Assembly: GCF_001427665.1 (NCBI RefSeq)
Contig: NZ_LMHC01000023.1
Location: 263,170 to 327,169, forward strand
DNA: 64,000 nt
Direction: 5' to 3'
Origin: Caulobacter sp. Root655
Lineage (GTDB): Bacteria; Pseudomonadota; Alphaproteobacteria; Caulobacterales; Caulobacteraceae
Each line of letters starts with the position of its first letter. Positions within the stretch are counted from its first letter, which is position 1. The notes beneath the pieces were generated by a model. It saw only the letters and a program-made list of their open reading frames with translations, was not told the DNA's origin and did no database searches. Made by a program: the position numbers and the translations under genes. This document shows, in pieces, positions 24,980 to 33,605 of the stretch.

Positions 24980-25436
24980 GGGACGGTCCTCCTCCAGGCC
25001 GGCGCCGTCCGGCGCCGCGAACGCGTGGCGGGCCGACGATCGGTCGCCTCATGGCTTGGCGACGGCAGTCTACGCTCGCGGGGGTGAAAGGCGAACCGAC
25101 TAAAAAACAGGCACATGGCGACACTCCCTCCGTCCCCCGCCTCCAGGGCCGTGCGCGACTCGCCGGCGCCGGACGCCAGGACCGCCCGACTCCGGACTGA
25201 GTCGGCCCTTCACGCCCTTGCGCACCGCCCATATCGCCCCCATTTCCGCGCCTCGCCAGACAACAGCCCTAACGCGGCCTTCGGGCGGATCACCGCTATC
25301 CCAAGCGGGAAGCCACTTTGCGCGGCGCCCCTGTGTTAAAGCGGCGCACCGACGCGGCAGCCCCTTCCAAAGCTGCCGCGTTTCCATATCTAATCTAACA
25401 AGGCGGGTGGTTCGGCCCGCCGGGAGAAAGTGGTCG
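24980..25436. other. Long clpS leader region, no gene seen
   Basis: About 450 bases between the divergent SnoaL-like gene and clpS. Short frames exist on both strands but have poor composition and no ribosome binding sites, so I call no protein. Near the clpS end a perfect hairpin stands out (see 25353-25383). The stretch 25380-25420 is relatively A/T-rich (TTTCCATATCTAATCTAACAAGG) and could contain a promoter. Confidence 0.5.
25353..25383 (+). terminator. Hairpin with short T run before clpS
   Basis: CGCGGCAG (25353-25360) and CTGCCGCG (25373-25380) pair perfectly around a 12-base loop and are followed by TTT. It lies 54 bases upstream of the clpS ATG. As it precedes the gene, it may be an attenuator in the clpS leader or the terminator of an unseen small transcript. 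Confidence 0.5.
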
Positions 25437-25766
25437 ATGGCCGAGCGAAAGCAAGGCGGACAAAACAACGGCGCGGGCTCTTCGGTCATCACGGAAGTGA
25501 AGCCGAAGACGCAGAAGCCCTCGCTGTATCGCGTACTAATCTTGAACGACGACTACACCCCTATGGAGTTCGTCGTTTACGTACTTGAACGTTTCTTCAA
25601 CAAGTCGCGCGAAGATGCGACCCGGATCATGCTGCACGTTCATCAGCATGGCGTCGGCGTTTGCGGCGTTTTCACCTACGAAGTTGCCGAGACCAAGGTC
25701 GCGCAAGTGATCGACTCGGCGCGCAGGCATCAGCACCCACTGCAGTGCACCATGGAAAAGGATTGA
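25437..25766 (+). CDS. clpS: ClpS adaptor for ClpAP protease
   Basis: 109 residues. The core '[61 protein letters not shown]' is the ClpS signature: [10 protein letters not shown] and H-V-H-x-x-G form the pocket that grips N-terminal leucine, phenylalanine, tyrosine and tryptophan (N-degrons), and 'FTYEVAE' contacts the ClpA N-domain. The flexible N-terminal extension needed for substrate hand-off is present (about 25 residues). clpA follows 11 bases later. Confidence 0.97.
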   Translation: MAERKQGGQNNGAGSSVITEVKPKTQKPSLYRVLILNDDYTPMEFVVYVLERFFNKSREDATRIMLHVHQHGVGVCGVFTYEVAETKVAQVIDSARRHQHPLQCTMEKD

Positions 25767-25777
25767 GGAGCCTCCCC

Positions 25778-28099
25778 TTGCCCTCTTTTTCGCGCCCACT
25801 CGAAGAATCCCTGCATCGCGCCGTCGCTTACGCCAATCAGCGCAAGCACGAGTACGCCACGCTTGAACACCTGCTGCTGTCGCTCACCGACGACGACGAC
25901 GCGGCCGGGGTCATGCGGGCTTGCGATGTCGACCTCAACGCTCTGAAGAAGAGCCTCGTGAACTATCTCGACGTCGAACTGGCCTCGCTGGTCGTCGACG
26001 ACGAGGATGACGCCAAGCCCACGGCGGGCTTCCAGCGCGTGATCCAGCGCGCCGTCATTCACGTGCAGTCCTCCGGCCGCGAAGAAGTTACCGGCGCCAA
26101 TGTGCTGGTGGCGATCTTCTCGGAACGGGAAAGCCACGCCGCCTACTTCCTGCAAGAGCAGGACATGACCCGCTACGACGCGGTGAACTTCATCGCCCAC
26201 GGCATCGCCAAGAAGGCGGGCGCCTCCGAGCCGAAGACGGCCAAGGGCGCCACGGTCGAGGAAGACGTCGAGAAGCCCAACGCCAAGACCGGCGGCGAGG
26301 CCCTCGAAGCCTATTGCGTCGACCTCAACGAGAAGGCTCGCCAGGGCAAGGTCGATCCGTTGATCGGCCGCGCCAACGAAGTCGAGCGGGCGATCCAGAT
26401 CCTCTGCCGCCGGACCAAGAACAACCCGTTGCTGGTCGGCGAACCCGGCGTCGGCAAGACGGCGATCGCCGAGGGCCTGGCCCGCAAGATCATCACCAAC
26501 CAGGTTCCCGAAGTCCTGGCCGGCGCCACCATCTTCTCGCTCGACATGGGCGCGCTGCTGGCTGGCACCCGCTATCGCGGCGACTTCGAGGAACGCGTCA
26601 AGCAGGTGGTCAAGGAACTGGAGAACCACCCCAACGCGGTGCTGTTCATCGACGAGATCCACACGGTGATCGGCGCGGGCGCCACCTCGGGCGGGGCCAT
26701 GGACGCCTCCAACCTGCTGAAGCCGGCTCTCGCCTCCGGCACCCTGCGGTGCATGGGGTCGACCACCTACAAGGAGTTCCGTCAGCACTTCGAGAAGGAT
26801 CGGGCCCTGGTCCGTCGCTTCCAGAAGATCGACGTCAACGAACCGACGGTGGAAGACACCATCAAGATCCTCAAGGGCCTGAAGACCTATTACGAGGACT
26901 TCCACAAGCTGAAGTACACCAACGAGGCCCTGAAGGTCGCGGTGGAGCTGTCGGCCAAGTACATCACCGACCGCAAGCTGCCCGACAAGGCGATCGACGT
27001 GATCGACGAGGCGGGCGCCGGCCAGATGTTGCTGCCCGAGAGCCGTCGCAAGAAGGTCCTGGGCGTCAAGGAGATCGAGGCCGTGGTGGCCAAGATCGCC
27101 CGCATCCCGCCCAAGTCGGTCAGCAAGTCGGACACCGAGTCGCTGCGTGAACTGGAACGCGACCTGAAGCGGGCGGTGTTCGGTCAGGAAGAGGCGCTTG
27201 CTCAGCTGTCCTCGGCCATGAAGCTGGCCCGGGCAGGCCTGCGCGACCCGGAAAAGCCGATCGGCAGCTACCTGTTCAGCGGCCCGACCGGCGTCGGCAA
27301 GACCGAAGCGGCCAAGCAACTGGCCTCGACCCTCGGGATCGAGATGATCCGCTTCGACATGTCGGAATACATGGAGCGCCACACCGTCAGCCGGCTGATC
27401 GGGGCTCCCCCCGGCTATGTCGGCTACGACCAGGGCGGCCAGCTGACCGACGCCGTCGACCAGCACCCGCACGCCGTGGTGCTGCTGGACGAGATCGAGA
27501 AGGCCCACGCCGACGTCTACAACATCCTGCTCCAGGTCATGGACCACGGGGTGCTGACCGACAGCAACGGCAAGAAGGTCGACTTCAGGAACGTCATCCT
27601 GATCATGACCACCAACGCCGGGGCTTCGGACGCCCAGCGCCAGGCGATCGGCTTCGGCCGTGACAAGGTGCAGGGCGAGGAAGAGGCCGCGCTCAAGCGC
27701 CTGTTCACCCCGGAGTTCCGCAACCGCCTCGACGCGGTGGTGGCCTTCAAGCCGCTGACGCCGGACATCATCCGCCAGGTCGTGCAGAAGTTCGTCATGC
27801 AGATGGAGGCCCAGCTGGCCGACCGGAACGTGACGATCTCGCTGAGCGACGACGCGGCCGACTGGCTGGCCAAGAACGGCTTCGACGAGCTCTACGGCGC
27901 CCGTCCCCTGGCGCGGGTGATCCAGGAGCACATCAAGAAGCCGCTGGCCGACGACATCCTGTTCGGACGTCTCGTCCGGGGGGGCCACGTCAAGGTCATC
28001 CTCAAGGACAGCAAGATCGACTTCGAGATCGAGAGCGCGCCCGAAAAGCCGGGCAAGGCTCCCAAGGAAGACGAAGCCGAACCGGCCCTGGCCGAATAG
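25778..28099 (+). CDS. clpA: ClpA ATPase of ClpAP protease
   Basis: 773 residues. N-terminal double Clp_N repeat ([20 protein letters not shown] onward, to about 150), then two AAA+ modules: Walker A '[13 protein letters not shown]' with Walker B '[10 protein letters not shown]' in the first, and '[13 protein letters not shown]' with '[11 protein letters not shown]' in the second. '[14 protein letters not shown]' is the pore loop region. No middle coiled coil as in ClpB, so it is ClpA: it unfolds proteins and feeds ClpP. I choose the TTG at 25778 because it gives the expected start and follows GAGGAG by 7 bases; no ATG or GTG fits. The rare start may limit its level relative to ClpS. Confidence 0.95.
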   Translation: MPSFSRPLEESLHRAVAYANQRKHEYATLEHLLLSLTDDDDAAGVMRACDVDLNALKKSLVNYLDVELASLVVDDEDDAKPTAGFQRVIQRAVIHVQSSGREEVTGANVLVAIFSERESHAAYFLQEQDMTRYDAVNFIAHGIAKKAGASEPKTAKGATVEEDVEKPNAKTGGEALEAYCVDLNEKARQGKVDPLIGRANEVERAIQILCRRTKNNPLLVGEPGVGKTAIAEGLARKIITNQVPEVLAGATIFSLDMGALLAGTRYRGDFEERVKQVVKELENHPNAVLFIDEIHTVIGAGATSGGAMDASNLLKPALASGTLRCMGSTTYKEFRQHFEKDRALVRRFQKIDVNEPTVEDTIKILKGLKTYYEDFHKLKYTNEALKVAVELSAKYITDRKLPDKAIDVIDEAGAGQMLLPESRRKKVLGVKEIEAVVAKIARIPPKSVSKSDTESLRELERDLKRAVFGQEEALAQLSSAMKLARAGLRDPEKPIGSYLFSGPTGVGKTEAAKQLASTLGIEMIRFDMSEYMERHTVSRLIGAPPGYVGYDQGGQLTDAVDQHPHAVVLLDEIEKAHADVYNILLQVMDHGVLTDSNGKKVDFRNVILIMTTNAGASDAQRQAIGFGRDKVQGEEEAALKRLFTPEFRNRLDAVVAFKPLTPDIIRQVVQKFVMQMEAQLADRNVTISLSDDAADWLAKNGFDELYGARPLARVIQEHIKKPLADDILFGRLVRGGHVKVILKDSKIDFEIESAPEKPGKAPKEDEAEPALAE

Positions 28100-28124
28100 G
28101 CGTCAAGCCGCGACAAGACAGCGG

Positions 28125-28151
28125 GAGGCCCGGAGCGATCCGGGCCTCTTT
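28125..28151 (+). terminator. clpA intrinsic terminator
   Basis: GAGGCCCGGA (28125-28134), loop GCGA, TCCGGGCCTC (28139-28148), then TTT and, after two bases, a further TTTT. A perfect ten-base GC-rich stem followed by T residues, 26 bases after the clpA stop. Confidence 0.9.
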
Positions 28152-28211
28152 GCTTTTGGACGCGCGCGCCGCCGCTCAAGACCCGCTACGGCGCCTGACG
28201 AGACGCCGGGG

Positions 28212-28643
28212 CTAGAGCGCCGCCGAGATCTTCTCCGCCAACGCCTTCAGGTCCTCGACATCGGCCATGCCCTCGCCATGCCGGCCCAGGGCCTCGCCCT
28301 CGTAGCGGGGGATGATGTGGAAATGCAGGTGGAACACGGTCTGGCCGGCCGGCGTGCCGTTGAACTGGGTGACCACCACACCGTCGGGCTTCAGGGCGGT
28401 GGTCACCGCCTGGGTCACCTTCTGCACCGCGCCGATCAGCCGGCCCAGGGTCTTGGTCTCGGCCTCCAGCAGGTTGCGGGCCTGGCTGGTCTTGGAGACC
28501 ACCAGCACGTGGCCGCGCGACTGCGGGAAGACGTCCATGAAGGCCAGGACCTGGTCGTCCTCGAACACCTTCACGGCCGGAATCTCGCCGCGGATGATCT
28601 TGGCGAAGATGTTGTCGGCGTCGTAGCTTCCGTGAAGGCTCAT
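28212..28643 (-). CDS. HIT-family nucleotide hydrolase
   Basis: 143 residues. The histidine triad 'TVFHLHFHIIPRY' (H-x-H-x-H) near residue 108 is the nucleotide-binding and catalytic site; upstream 'NIFAKIIRGEIPAVKVFEDDQVLAFMDVFPQSRGHVLVVSK' is the typical HinT/PKCI N-terminal part. Such proteins hydrolyse AMP-linked substrates such as adenosine phosphoramidates. It converges on clpA, from which the terminator separates it. Confidence 0.93.
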   Translation of the reverse strand: MSLHGSYDADNIFAKIIRGEIPAVKVFEDDQVLAFMDVFPQSRGHVLVVSKTSQARNLLEAETKTLGRLIGAVQKVTQAVTTALKPDGVVVTQFNGTPAGQTVFHLHFHIIPRYEGEALGRHGEGMADVEDLKALAEKISAAL

Positions 28644-28696
28644 GATCGTCTCCAGTTGATCGGCCCTGTACCTAGCAAACCGGGAGGGGCGCGCAA

Positions 28697-29776
28697 ATGA
28701 CCACGAGCCCGACGCGTCGCGGCGTGTTGGCGGCCACGGCCGCGCTCGGCGCCGCCGGACCGGCGTTCGCCGAGGCCGGCGCGCTTCGCCGCGAAGAGCT
28801 GTCCGTCACCACCGACGACGGCGTCCGCCTGCATGTGCGCGAGGTGAGCCCGGCCTCGCCACGGGGCGCGCCGCTGATCCTGCTGCATGGGGCCCGGGCG
28901 CCCGGCGTCGCCTCGTTCGACCTGCCCGTGGCCGGCGGATCCCTGGCCGGCGACCTGGCGTTGCGCCTGAACCGCCGGGTCTATCTGCTGGACGTCCGCG
29001 GCTATGGCGCCTCGCAACGGCCGGCGGCGATGTCCCGGCCGCCCGGCGAAAGCCGACCCCTGACCCGCGCCTACGAGGTGGCTCGCGACATCGACGCCGC
29101 CCGCGCGCTGGCCAGCCAGCGGGCCGGCGGCGACCGCGTCGGACTGGTTGGCTGGGCGACCGGCGGCCTGTGGGCGGGGTTCTACGCGGCGCTGCGGCCG
29201 GAGACCGTCAGCGGCCTGGTGATCCTCAATGGACTCTATGGCGGGGCCGACGCCCATCCGATGCTGGGCCCCGGCTCGGCGGTCGCCCAGCCAGGACAGC
29301 CGCGACGCTTCGATCCGGCGACCGGCGGCTACGCGCTCTATCCGGCGGCCTCGCTGCTGGGCGCCTGGGAGCGCGGCATCCCCTCGGTCGACAAGGACGC
29401 GTGGCGCGACCCGGCGATCGCCCAGGCCCTGGCGGCGGCGGTGCTGGCCAGCGACCCGGAAAGCGGAACCCATGCGCCGCCCCAGTTCCGCGCCCCGCTG
29501 GGCGCGCTGGAAGACAGCTTCTACCAGGCCTGCGGGCGGCGGCTGTACGACGCTGGTTCGATCACCGCTCCGACCCTGCTGCTGCGCGCCGAACACGACT
29601 TCTGGAGCCGCCAGGCCGACCTCGACGCCTTCGTGGCTGACGCCGCCCGCTCGTCCTCGGTCAAGGTCGTGAGTCTGCCCGGCGCGACCCACTTCGCGCA
29701 CCTGGACCGGCCGGAGCGCGGCCGCGACCGCCTGCTGGCCGAACTGGCCGGCCATTTCGAAGAAACCCGCGCATGA
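28697..29776 (+). CDS. Alpha/beta hydrolase-fold protein, Ser nucleophile missing
   Basis: 359 residues with a twin-arginine-like export signal (S-P-T-R-R-G-V-L-A-A-T-A-A-L-G-A-A-G). The fold is clear: oxyanion strand 'PLILLHGARAPG', 'RVYLLDVRGYGAS', the nucleophile elbow 'GLVGWATGGLWAGFYAALRPETVSGLVILNGL', an acid in 'LLLRAEHDFWS' and His in 'PGATHFAHL'. In the elbow the consensus G-x-S-x-G reads G-W-A-T-G: residue 154 is Ala (codon GCG at 29156-29158) where Ser should be, so ordinary serine hydrolysis is unlikely. It may be a binding protein or use another mechanism. It overlaps the next gene by four bases. Confidence 0.82.
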   Translation: MTTSPTRRGVLAATAALGAAGPAFAEAGALRREELSVTTDDGVRLHVREVSPASPRGAPLILLHGARAPGVASFDLPVAGGSLAGDLALRLNRRVYLLDVRGYGASQRPAAMSRPPGESRPLTRAYEVARDIDAARALASQRAGGDRVGLVGWATGGLWAGFYAALRPETVSGLVILNGLYGGADAHPMLGPGSAVAQPGQPRRFDPATGGYALYPAASLLGAWERGIPSVDKDAWRDPAIAQALAAAVLASDPESGTHAPPQFRAPLGALEDSFYQACGRRLYDAGSITAPTLLLRAEHDFWSRQADLDAFVADAARSSSVKVVSLPGATHFAHLDRPERGRDRLLAELAGHFEETRA

Positions 29777-30345
29777 CCGAGCAACTCACCGAGCGCCAGG
29801 CGAAGTGGTTCGCCTCGGTCCAGGCCAGCCTGGAGCGCGACACCGGCAAGAGCCTGGCGCAATGGGTCGAGATCGTTCGCCGCGACTGCACGGAAACCCG
29901 GCCCCGGGCGCGGACCCAATGGCTGAAGGAGGTCCACGGACTGGGCGTCAACCGCGCGGCCCACATCCTGTCGGCGGCTTTTCCCGAAGGGCCGGGCTGG
30001 GACGACGCCGACGCCCTGCGCGCGGCGCTGTGGACCGACCCGGCCGCGACCGCGATCCTGCGGGCGCTGGAAGCGGCCGTCGCCGACTTCCCCGGCATGG
30101 TCAGCGGCCAGCGCAAGGCCTTCAGCGCCTGGTCCCACAAGGTGCAGTTCGCCGCCGCCAAGCCGGTCAGGGGCGGGACGGCGATGCTCGGCCTGGCGCT
30201 GACGCCCGAAGCCTCCCCTCGCCTCTCGTCGCCGAAGAACGAAAGCTGGTCGGAACGCCTGAAAGCCAAGCTCGCCCTGGCCTCGCCGAGCGACGTGGAC
30301 GACGAGGTCCGCGCGCTGCTGAAGGCGGCCTGGGAACGCTCATAG
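29773..30345 (+). CDS. DUF4287/DUF5655-type protein
   Basis: 190 residues. The first part 'LTERQAKWFASVQASLERDTGKSLAQWVEIVRR' is the DUF4287 domain, a short helical element, followed by 'RTQWLKEVHGLGVNRAAHIL', a helix-hairpin-helix-like segment. The rest, 'VQFAAAKPVRGGTAMLGLALTP' and 'LASPSDVDDEVRALLKAAW', matches the DUF5655 part that resembles a PAS/YdhG-like fold. Function unknown. The ATG overlaps the stop of the hydrolase-fold gene (ATGA), indicating co-translation. Confidence 0.75.
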   Translation: MTEQLTERQAKWFASVQASLERDTGKSLAQWVEIVRRDCTETRPRARTQWLKEVHGLGVNRAAHILSAAFPEGPGWDDADALRAALWTDPAATAILRALEAAVADFPGMVSGQRKAFSAWSHKVQFAAAKPVRGGTAMLGLALTPEASPRLSSPKNESWSERLKAKLALASPSDVDDEVRALLKAAWERS

Positions 30346-30410
30346 GGCGGTTCCCAGGCCGGAACACGACGGCTCACCCTTCGTTCAAGTCTCGTACGGA
30401 GGAACTCAAC

Positions 30411-30899
30411 ATGCCCAAGGACGCCGATCTCGCCGCCAAGTTCTGGAAGGCCCTGAAGTCCGACCGCACGGTCATGCTGGCCCTTCCCGGGGTCGCGGAC
30501 GGACATGCCCAGCCGATGACCGCGCTGTTCGAGGGCGACCACAGCGGGCCGCTGTGGATCTTCACCTCGGCCGACAACCATATCGCCGCGGCGACCGGCC
30601 CCGCTGGGCGCGAGGCGCTCATTTACTTCGCCTCGAAAGGCCACGACCTGTTCGCCACCGTGGACGGCGCGTTGAAGGTGGACACCGACTACACGACGCT
30701 GGAACGCCTGTGGAATCCCTTCGTCGCCGCCTGGTTCGATGGCAAGGACGATCCCAAGCTGCGCCTGTTGCGGTTCGACCCACGCCACGCCCAGATCTGG
30801 CTGAACGAGAACAGCCTGTTCGCCAGCGTCCGCATGCTGCTCGGGACCGACCCAAAGAAGGCCTACAAGGACAAGGTGGGCGAGGTCGAGCTCGGTTAA
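30411..30899 (+). CDS. Pyridoxamine 5'-phosphate oxidase-fold protein
   Basis: 162 residues of the general-stress/PNPOx-like flavin-binding fold: 'DLAAKFWKALKSDRTVMLALPGVADGHAQPMTALFEGDHSGPLWIFTSADNH', then 'FASKGHDLFATVDGALKVDTD', 'LERLWNPFVAAWFDGKDDPKLRLLRFDPRHAQIW'. The 'W.P.VAAWF.GKDDP.L.LL' segment marks the group of stress proteins similar to YdaG/GSP26 that bind FMN or FAD. It probably acts in oxidative or general stress. It lies 65 bases after the DUF4287 gene. Confidence 0.85.
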   Translation: MPKDADLAAKFWKALKSDRTVMLALPGVADGHAQPMTALFEGDHSGPLWIFTSADNHIAAATGPAGREALIYFASKGHDLFATVDGALKVDTDYTTLERLWNPFVAAWFDGKDDPKLRLLRFDPRHAQIWLNENSLFASVRMLLGTDPKKAYKDKVGEVELG

Positions 30900-30940
30900 A
30901 GCGTGATGACACCGGGCAAAACCGGCCTTGCCTTCAAGCG

Positions 30941-31046
30941 CCGTTTCCCCGGCGAAGGCCGGGGCCCAGATGCAGCCGCGACGCCGGCCAGACTTCCGAA
31001 ACACCCTGCTCTATGACCTGGGCCCCGGCCTTCGCCGGGGAAACGG
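30941..31046. repeat. CCGTTTCCCCGGCGAAGG inverted repeat, copy 1
   Basis: A perfect 29-base inverted repeat: arms at 30941-30969 and 31018-31046, starting CCGTTTCCCCGGCGAAGG and with a 48-base interior. It lies between the PNPOx-like gene and the convergent acyltransferase gene. The same left arm, base for base, recurs at 38031-38059. Confidence 0.9.
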
Positions 31047-31080
31047 AAATTGAGACGATTCACAATTATCTTAGGCTCGG

Positions 31081-32241
31081 CTAACGCTCCTCGCGGAACG
31101 GCGAGAATTCCTCGGTCAGCATCTCGATCTCGGCGCTGACCGCCTCGCGCTCGTGTTCCAGATAGCGGGCGACCGGTTCGCGCAAGGCCGGGTCGGCGAT
31201 CCAGTGGGCCGAATAGACCGGGCTGGGCAGGTAGCCGCGGGCGATCTTGTGCTGGCCCTGGGCGCCGGCCTCGACGCGCGGCAGGCCCAGGCGGATGGCG
31301 TGCTCGATGGCCTGATAGTAGCAGAGCTCGAAGTGCAGGAACGGCACGTCCTCGGTGCAGCCCCAGTGGCGGCCGTAGAGGCAGTCACCGCCGATCAGGT
31401 TCAGGGCCCCAGCGATCCACGGGCCGCCCGGGCGGCGGGCCAGGATCAGCAGAACCTTGTCGGCCATCCGCTCGCCCAGCAACGAATAGAAGGCGCGGTT
31501 CAGATAGGGTCGCCCCCACTTGCGACCGCCGGTGTCCATGTAGAAGCCGAAGAAGGCGTCCCAGTGGTCCTCGGTCAGCTGGTCGCCGGTCAGGGCGACG
31601 ATCTCCAGCCCGGCCTGGGCGTCGCGCCGCTCGCGACGGATGGTCTTGCGGCGGTTGGACGACAGGGCGGCCAGGAAGTCGTCGAAGGTCGCGTAGCCGG
31701 CGTTGTGCCAGTGGTACTGCTGGTCCTGCCGCGGCAGCATGCCGCGCTCGCCCATCCAGGCCCATTCGTCGGCCCTCGGGAAGGTCACGTGCAGCGACGA
31801 GGCGCCCAGCCGCTGGCACAGGGTCAACGCCCCGCCCAGCAGAGCCATGCGTCCCTCGTCGACGTCGATGTCGGGGCGGACGATCAGCCGGGGGCCGGTG
31901 ACCGGCGAGAACGGCGCCGAACATTGCAGCTTGGGATAATAGGCCCCGCCGGCCCGCTCGTAGGCGTCGGCCCAGCTGTGGTCGAAGACGTATTCGCCCT
32001 GGCTGTGGGACTTCAGATACAGCGGCATGACGGCCGCGACCTCTCCGTTCTCGTCTTGGACGGACAGGTGATGTGGCGCCCAGCCGGTGCGCGGGGTGGC
32101 GCAGCCGCTCTCTTCCAGCGCGTCGAGGAAGTCAAAGCTGACGAAGGGGTCGCCCGAGGGCCCGGCGCAGGCGTCCCAGGCCTCGCGGCCGATCTCGGCG
32201 ATGCGCCGATGGACGCGCACCTCCGCCTTGACGGCTGTCAC
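31081..32241 (-). CDS. DUF482/FemAB-like acyltransferase
   Basis: 386 residues, GTG start. It has a double GNAT fold: 'PFVSFDFLDALEESGCATPRTGWAPHHLSVQDENGEVAAVMPLYLKSHSQGEYVFDHSWADAYERAGG' in the first half and 'FYMDTGGRKWGRPYLNRAFYSLLGERMADKVLLILARRPGGPWIAGALNLIGGDCLYGRHWGCTEDVPFLHFELCYYQAIEHAI' in the second, the signature of the DUF482/peptidogalycan family. Relatives of FemX transfer amino acids, but the true reaction is unknown. The start GTG overlaps the stop TGA of the phosphodiesterase gene (GTGA), so it is the last gene of a tight three-gene operon. Confidence 0.83.
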   Translation of the reverse strand: MTAVKAEVRVHRRIAEIGREAWDACAGPSGDPFVSFDFLDALEESGCATPRTGWAPHHLSVQDENGEVAAVMPLYLKSHSQGEYVFDHSWADAYERAGGAYYPKLQCSAPFSPVTGPRLIVRPDIDVDEGRMALLGGALTLCQRLGASSLHVTFPRADEWAWMGERGMLPRQDQQYHWHNAGYATFDDFLAALSSNRRKTIRRERRDAQAGLEIVALTGDQLTEDHWDAFFGFYMDTGGRKWGRPYLNRAFYSLLGERMADKVLLILARRPGGPWIAGALNLIGGDCLYGRHWGCTEDVPFLHFELCYYQAIEHAIRLGLPRVEAGAQGQHKIARGYLPSPVYSAHWIADPALREPVARYLEHEREAVSAEIEMLTEEFSPFREER

Positions 32242-33011
32242 GCGGCGAAGCCCTCGAAGATCAGGTTGTCGCAATGGTCGCTGACGCTGTCCCACTGTTC
32301 AGCCGAGCGCACCGTCCAGGCGATCACCGGCATGCCCTTGGCGCGCAGCAGGTCGGCGCGCGGGCTGGGCAGCATGTCCATTCCCAGGGCCAGGAAATCG
32401 GGCCGGGCGATCTCGACATGCTCCAGCGCCGCCAGCGACTTGCGCAGCTCCGGCGCCAGCTTGCGGGCGTTCTCGTCGGCCCAGCCGTAGCTGTCCAGGC
32501 CGCGCAGGATCTGCGGCTGGTGCTCGGCGAACCAGGCGTGGGAATAGGGGTTGAAGCCGATCACCGCGGTCGGGCCGTTGTGATCGAGCAGGATCTCGGA
32601 GACCTGCTTCTCCAGTTCACCCACCTCGCCGAACGGCGTCTTCAGTTCGATATAGACCATGGCCCGGTGACCGATCACGGTCAGGGCGTCGGCCAGGGTC
32701 GGGATGGTCTCGTCGGCGCCCGACAGCGTCAGCTGGCCCAGTTCGGCGGCCGTGTGGTCGCGCAGCTTGCCCGGGGCGCCGGTCAGGCGCTCGAGATGAT
32801 CGTCGTGGAACACCACCACGTGGTTGTCGGCGGTCAGTTGCACGTCCAGTTCGATGGCGTAGCCGCCGGCGCAGGCGGCCTGGAAGGCGGCCAGGGAGTT
32901 CTCGGGCGCGCCGCCGGGCGACCACAGGCCGCGATGCGCCACGGCCGGTTCGAACAGGCGCTCCCACGCCTCGCCGAACACCTCGGTTCCGGGCCGGGCG
33001 CGGGCGCGCAT
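32238..33011 (-). CDS. Glycerophosphodiester phosphodiesterase
   Basis: 257 residues, TIM-barrel GDPD family. Active-site elements: 'VAHRGLWSPGGAPENSLAAFQAACAGGYAIELDVQLTADNHVVVFHDDHLERLTG' holds the H-R-G, E-N-S and catalytic HD (FHDDHLERLTG), with E-L-D metal ligands. The end 'MPVIAWTVRS' is the usual last strand. It hydrolyses glycerophosphodiesters to glycerol 3-phosphate and an alcohol. There is no signal peptide, so it is cytoplasmic. The ATG overlaps the stop of the RidA gene by one base, and its own stop overlaps the acyltransferase GTG. Confidence 0.9.
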   Translation of the reverse strand: MRARARPGTEVFGEAWERLFEPAVAHRGLWSPGGAPENSLAAFQAACAGGYAIELDVQLTADNHVVVFHDDHLERLTGAPGKLRDHTAAELGQLTLSGADETIPTLADALTVIGHRAMVYIELKTPFGEVGELEKQVSEILLDHNGPTAVIGFNPYSHAWFAEHQPQILRGLDSYGWADENARKLAPELRKSLAALEHVEIARPDFLALGMDMLPSPRADLLRAKGMPVIAWTVRSAEQWDSVSDHCDNLIFEGFAA

Positions 33012-33469
33012 CAGAACACCTCGACCACGGCGTCGACCTCGACCGAGAAGCCCAACGGCAGGCGATAGACCCCCACCGCCGAACGGGCGTGGCGGCCGGC
33101 GTCGCCGAACACCTCGACCATCAGGTCCGAACAGCCGTTGATGACCTTGGGGATGTCGGTGAAGTCCTGGCTGACCTGGACGAAGCCGCCCAGCTTGACC
33201 ACCCGCTTGACCCGGTCGAGGTCGCCCGTGGCGGCCTTCATCTGGGCCAGCAGGTTGATCCCGCAAAGGCGCGCGCCCTGCTGGGCGGTTTCCAGGTCGA
33301 CCTCGGTCCCGACCGTGCCCTTGAGGCCGCCATTGGCGTCGAGCGAGATCTGACCGGAAATATGGATCAGGTTCCCGGCCTGGACGAAGGGAACATAGTT
33401 GGCGACCGGCGCCACCGGTTGCGGCAGCACGATTCCGAGACCCGCCAGACGCTCTTCGACCTTCGACAT
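33011..33469 (-). CDS. RidA family enamine/imine deaminase
   Basis: 152 residues. 'VPFVQAGNLIHISGQISLDANGGLKGTVGTEVDLETAQQGARLCGINLLAQMKAATGDLDRVKRVVKLGGFVQVSQDFTDIPKVINGCSDLMVEVFGDAGRHARSAVGV' is a YjgF/RidA trimer fold of the longer subgroup with a C-terminal 'LPLGFSVEVDAVVEV'. Archetypal RidA uses an Arg to bind substrate carboxylate (here in 'GRHARSAVGV'), and deaminates reactive enamines. The ATG (33467-33469) follows GGAG by six bases; the GTG before it is less likely. First gene of the three-gene operon. Confidence 0.9.
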   Translation of the reverse strand: MSKVEERLAGLGIVLPQPVAPVANYVPFVQAGNLIHISGQISLDANGGLKGTVGTEVDLETAQQGARLCGINLLAQMKAATGDLDRVKRVVKLGGFVQVSQDFTDIPKVINGCSDLMVEVFGDAGRHARSAVGVYRLPLGFSVEVDAVVEVF

Positions 33470-33521
33470 CACACACTCCAGAAACCTGGCCCCATGCTTA
33501 GCGCGACGTGATCACAGGACA

Positions 33522-33557
33522 AGAAAAAAGGCCCGGACCGTTCCCGGTCCGGGCCTT
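33522..33557 (-). terminator. Phasin gene terminator
   Basis: On the minus strand: AAGGCCCGGACC-type stem (33530-33539 paired with 33546-33555), a six-base loop and then a run of six T (A run at 33524-33529 on the plus strand). It lies 49 bases after the phasin stop and should end phasin transcription before the RidA promoter region. Confidence 0.88.
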
Positions 33558-33605
33558 CAAACTGTGTCGCGGCTCTATCGCCTGGGGCCTGAGGGCCCGA
33601 AAGGC

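Noticed and set aside
25115-25339. Possible 74-residue gene in the clpS leader
   Set aside because: Ser/Pro/Arg-rich, no ribosome binding site, and no similarity to a family. The mirror frame on the other strand is equally poor.
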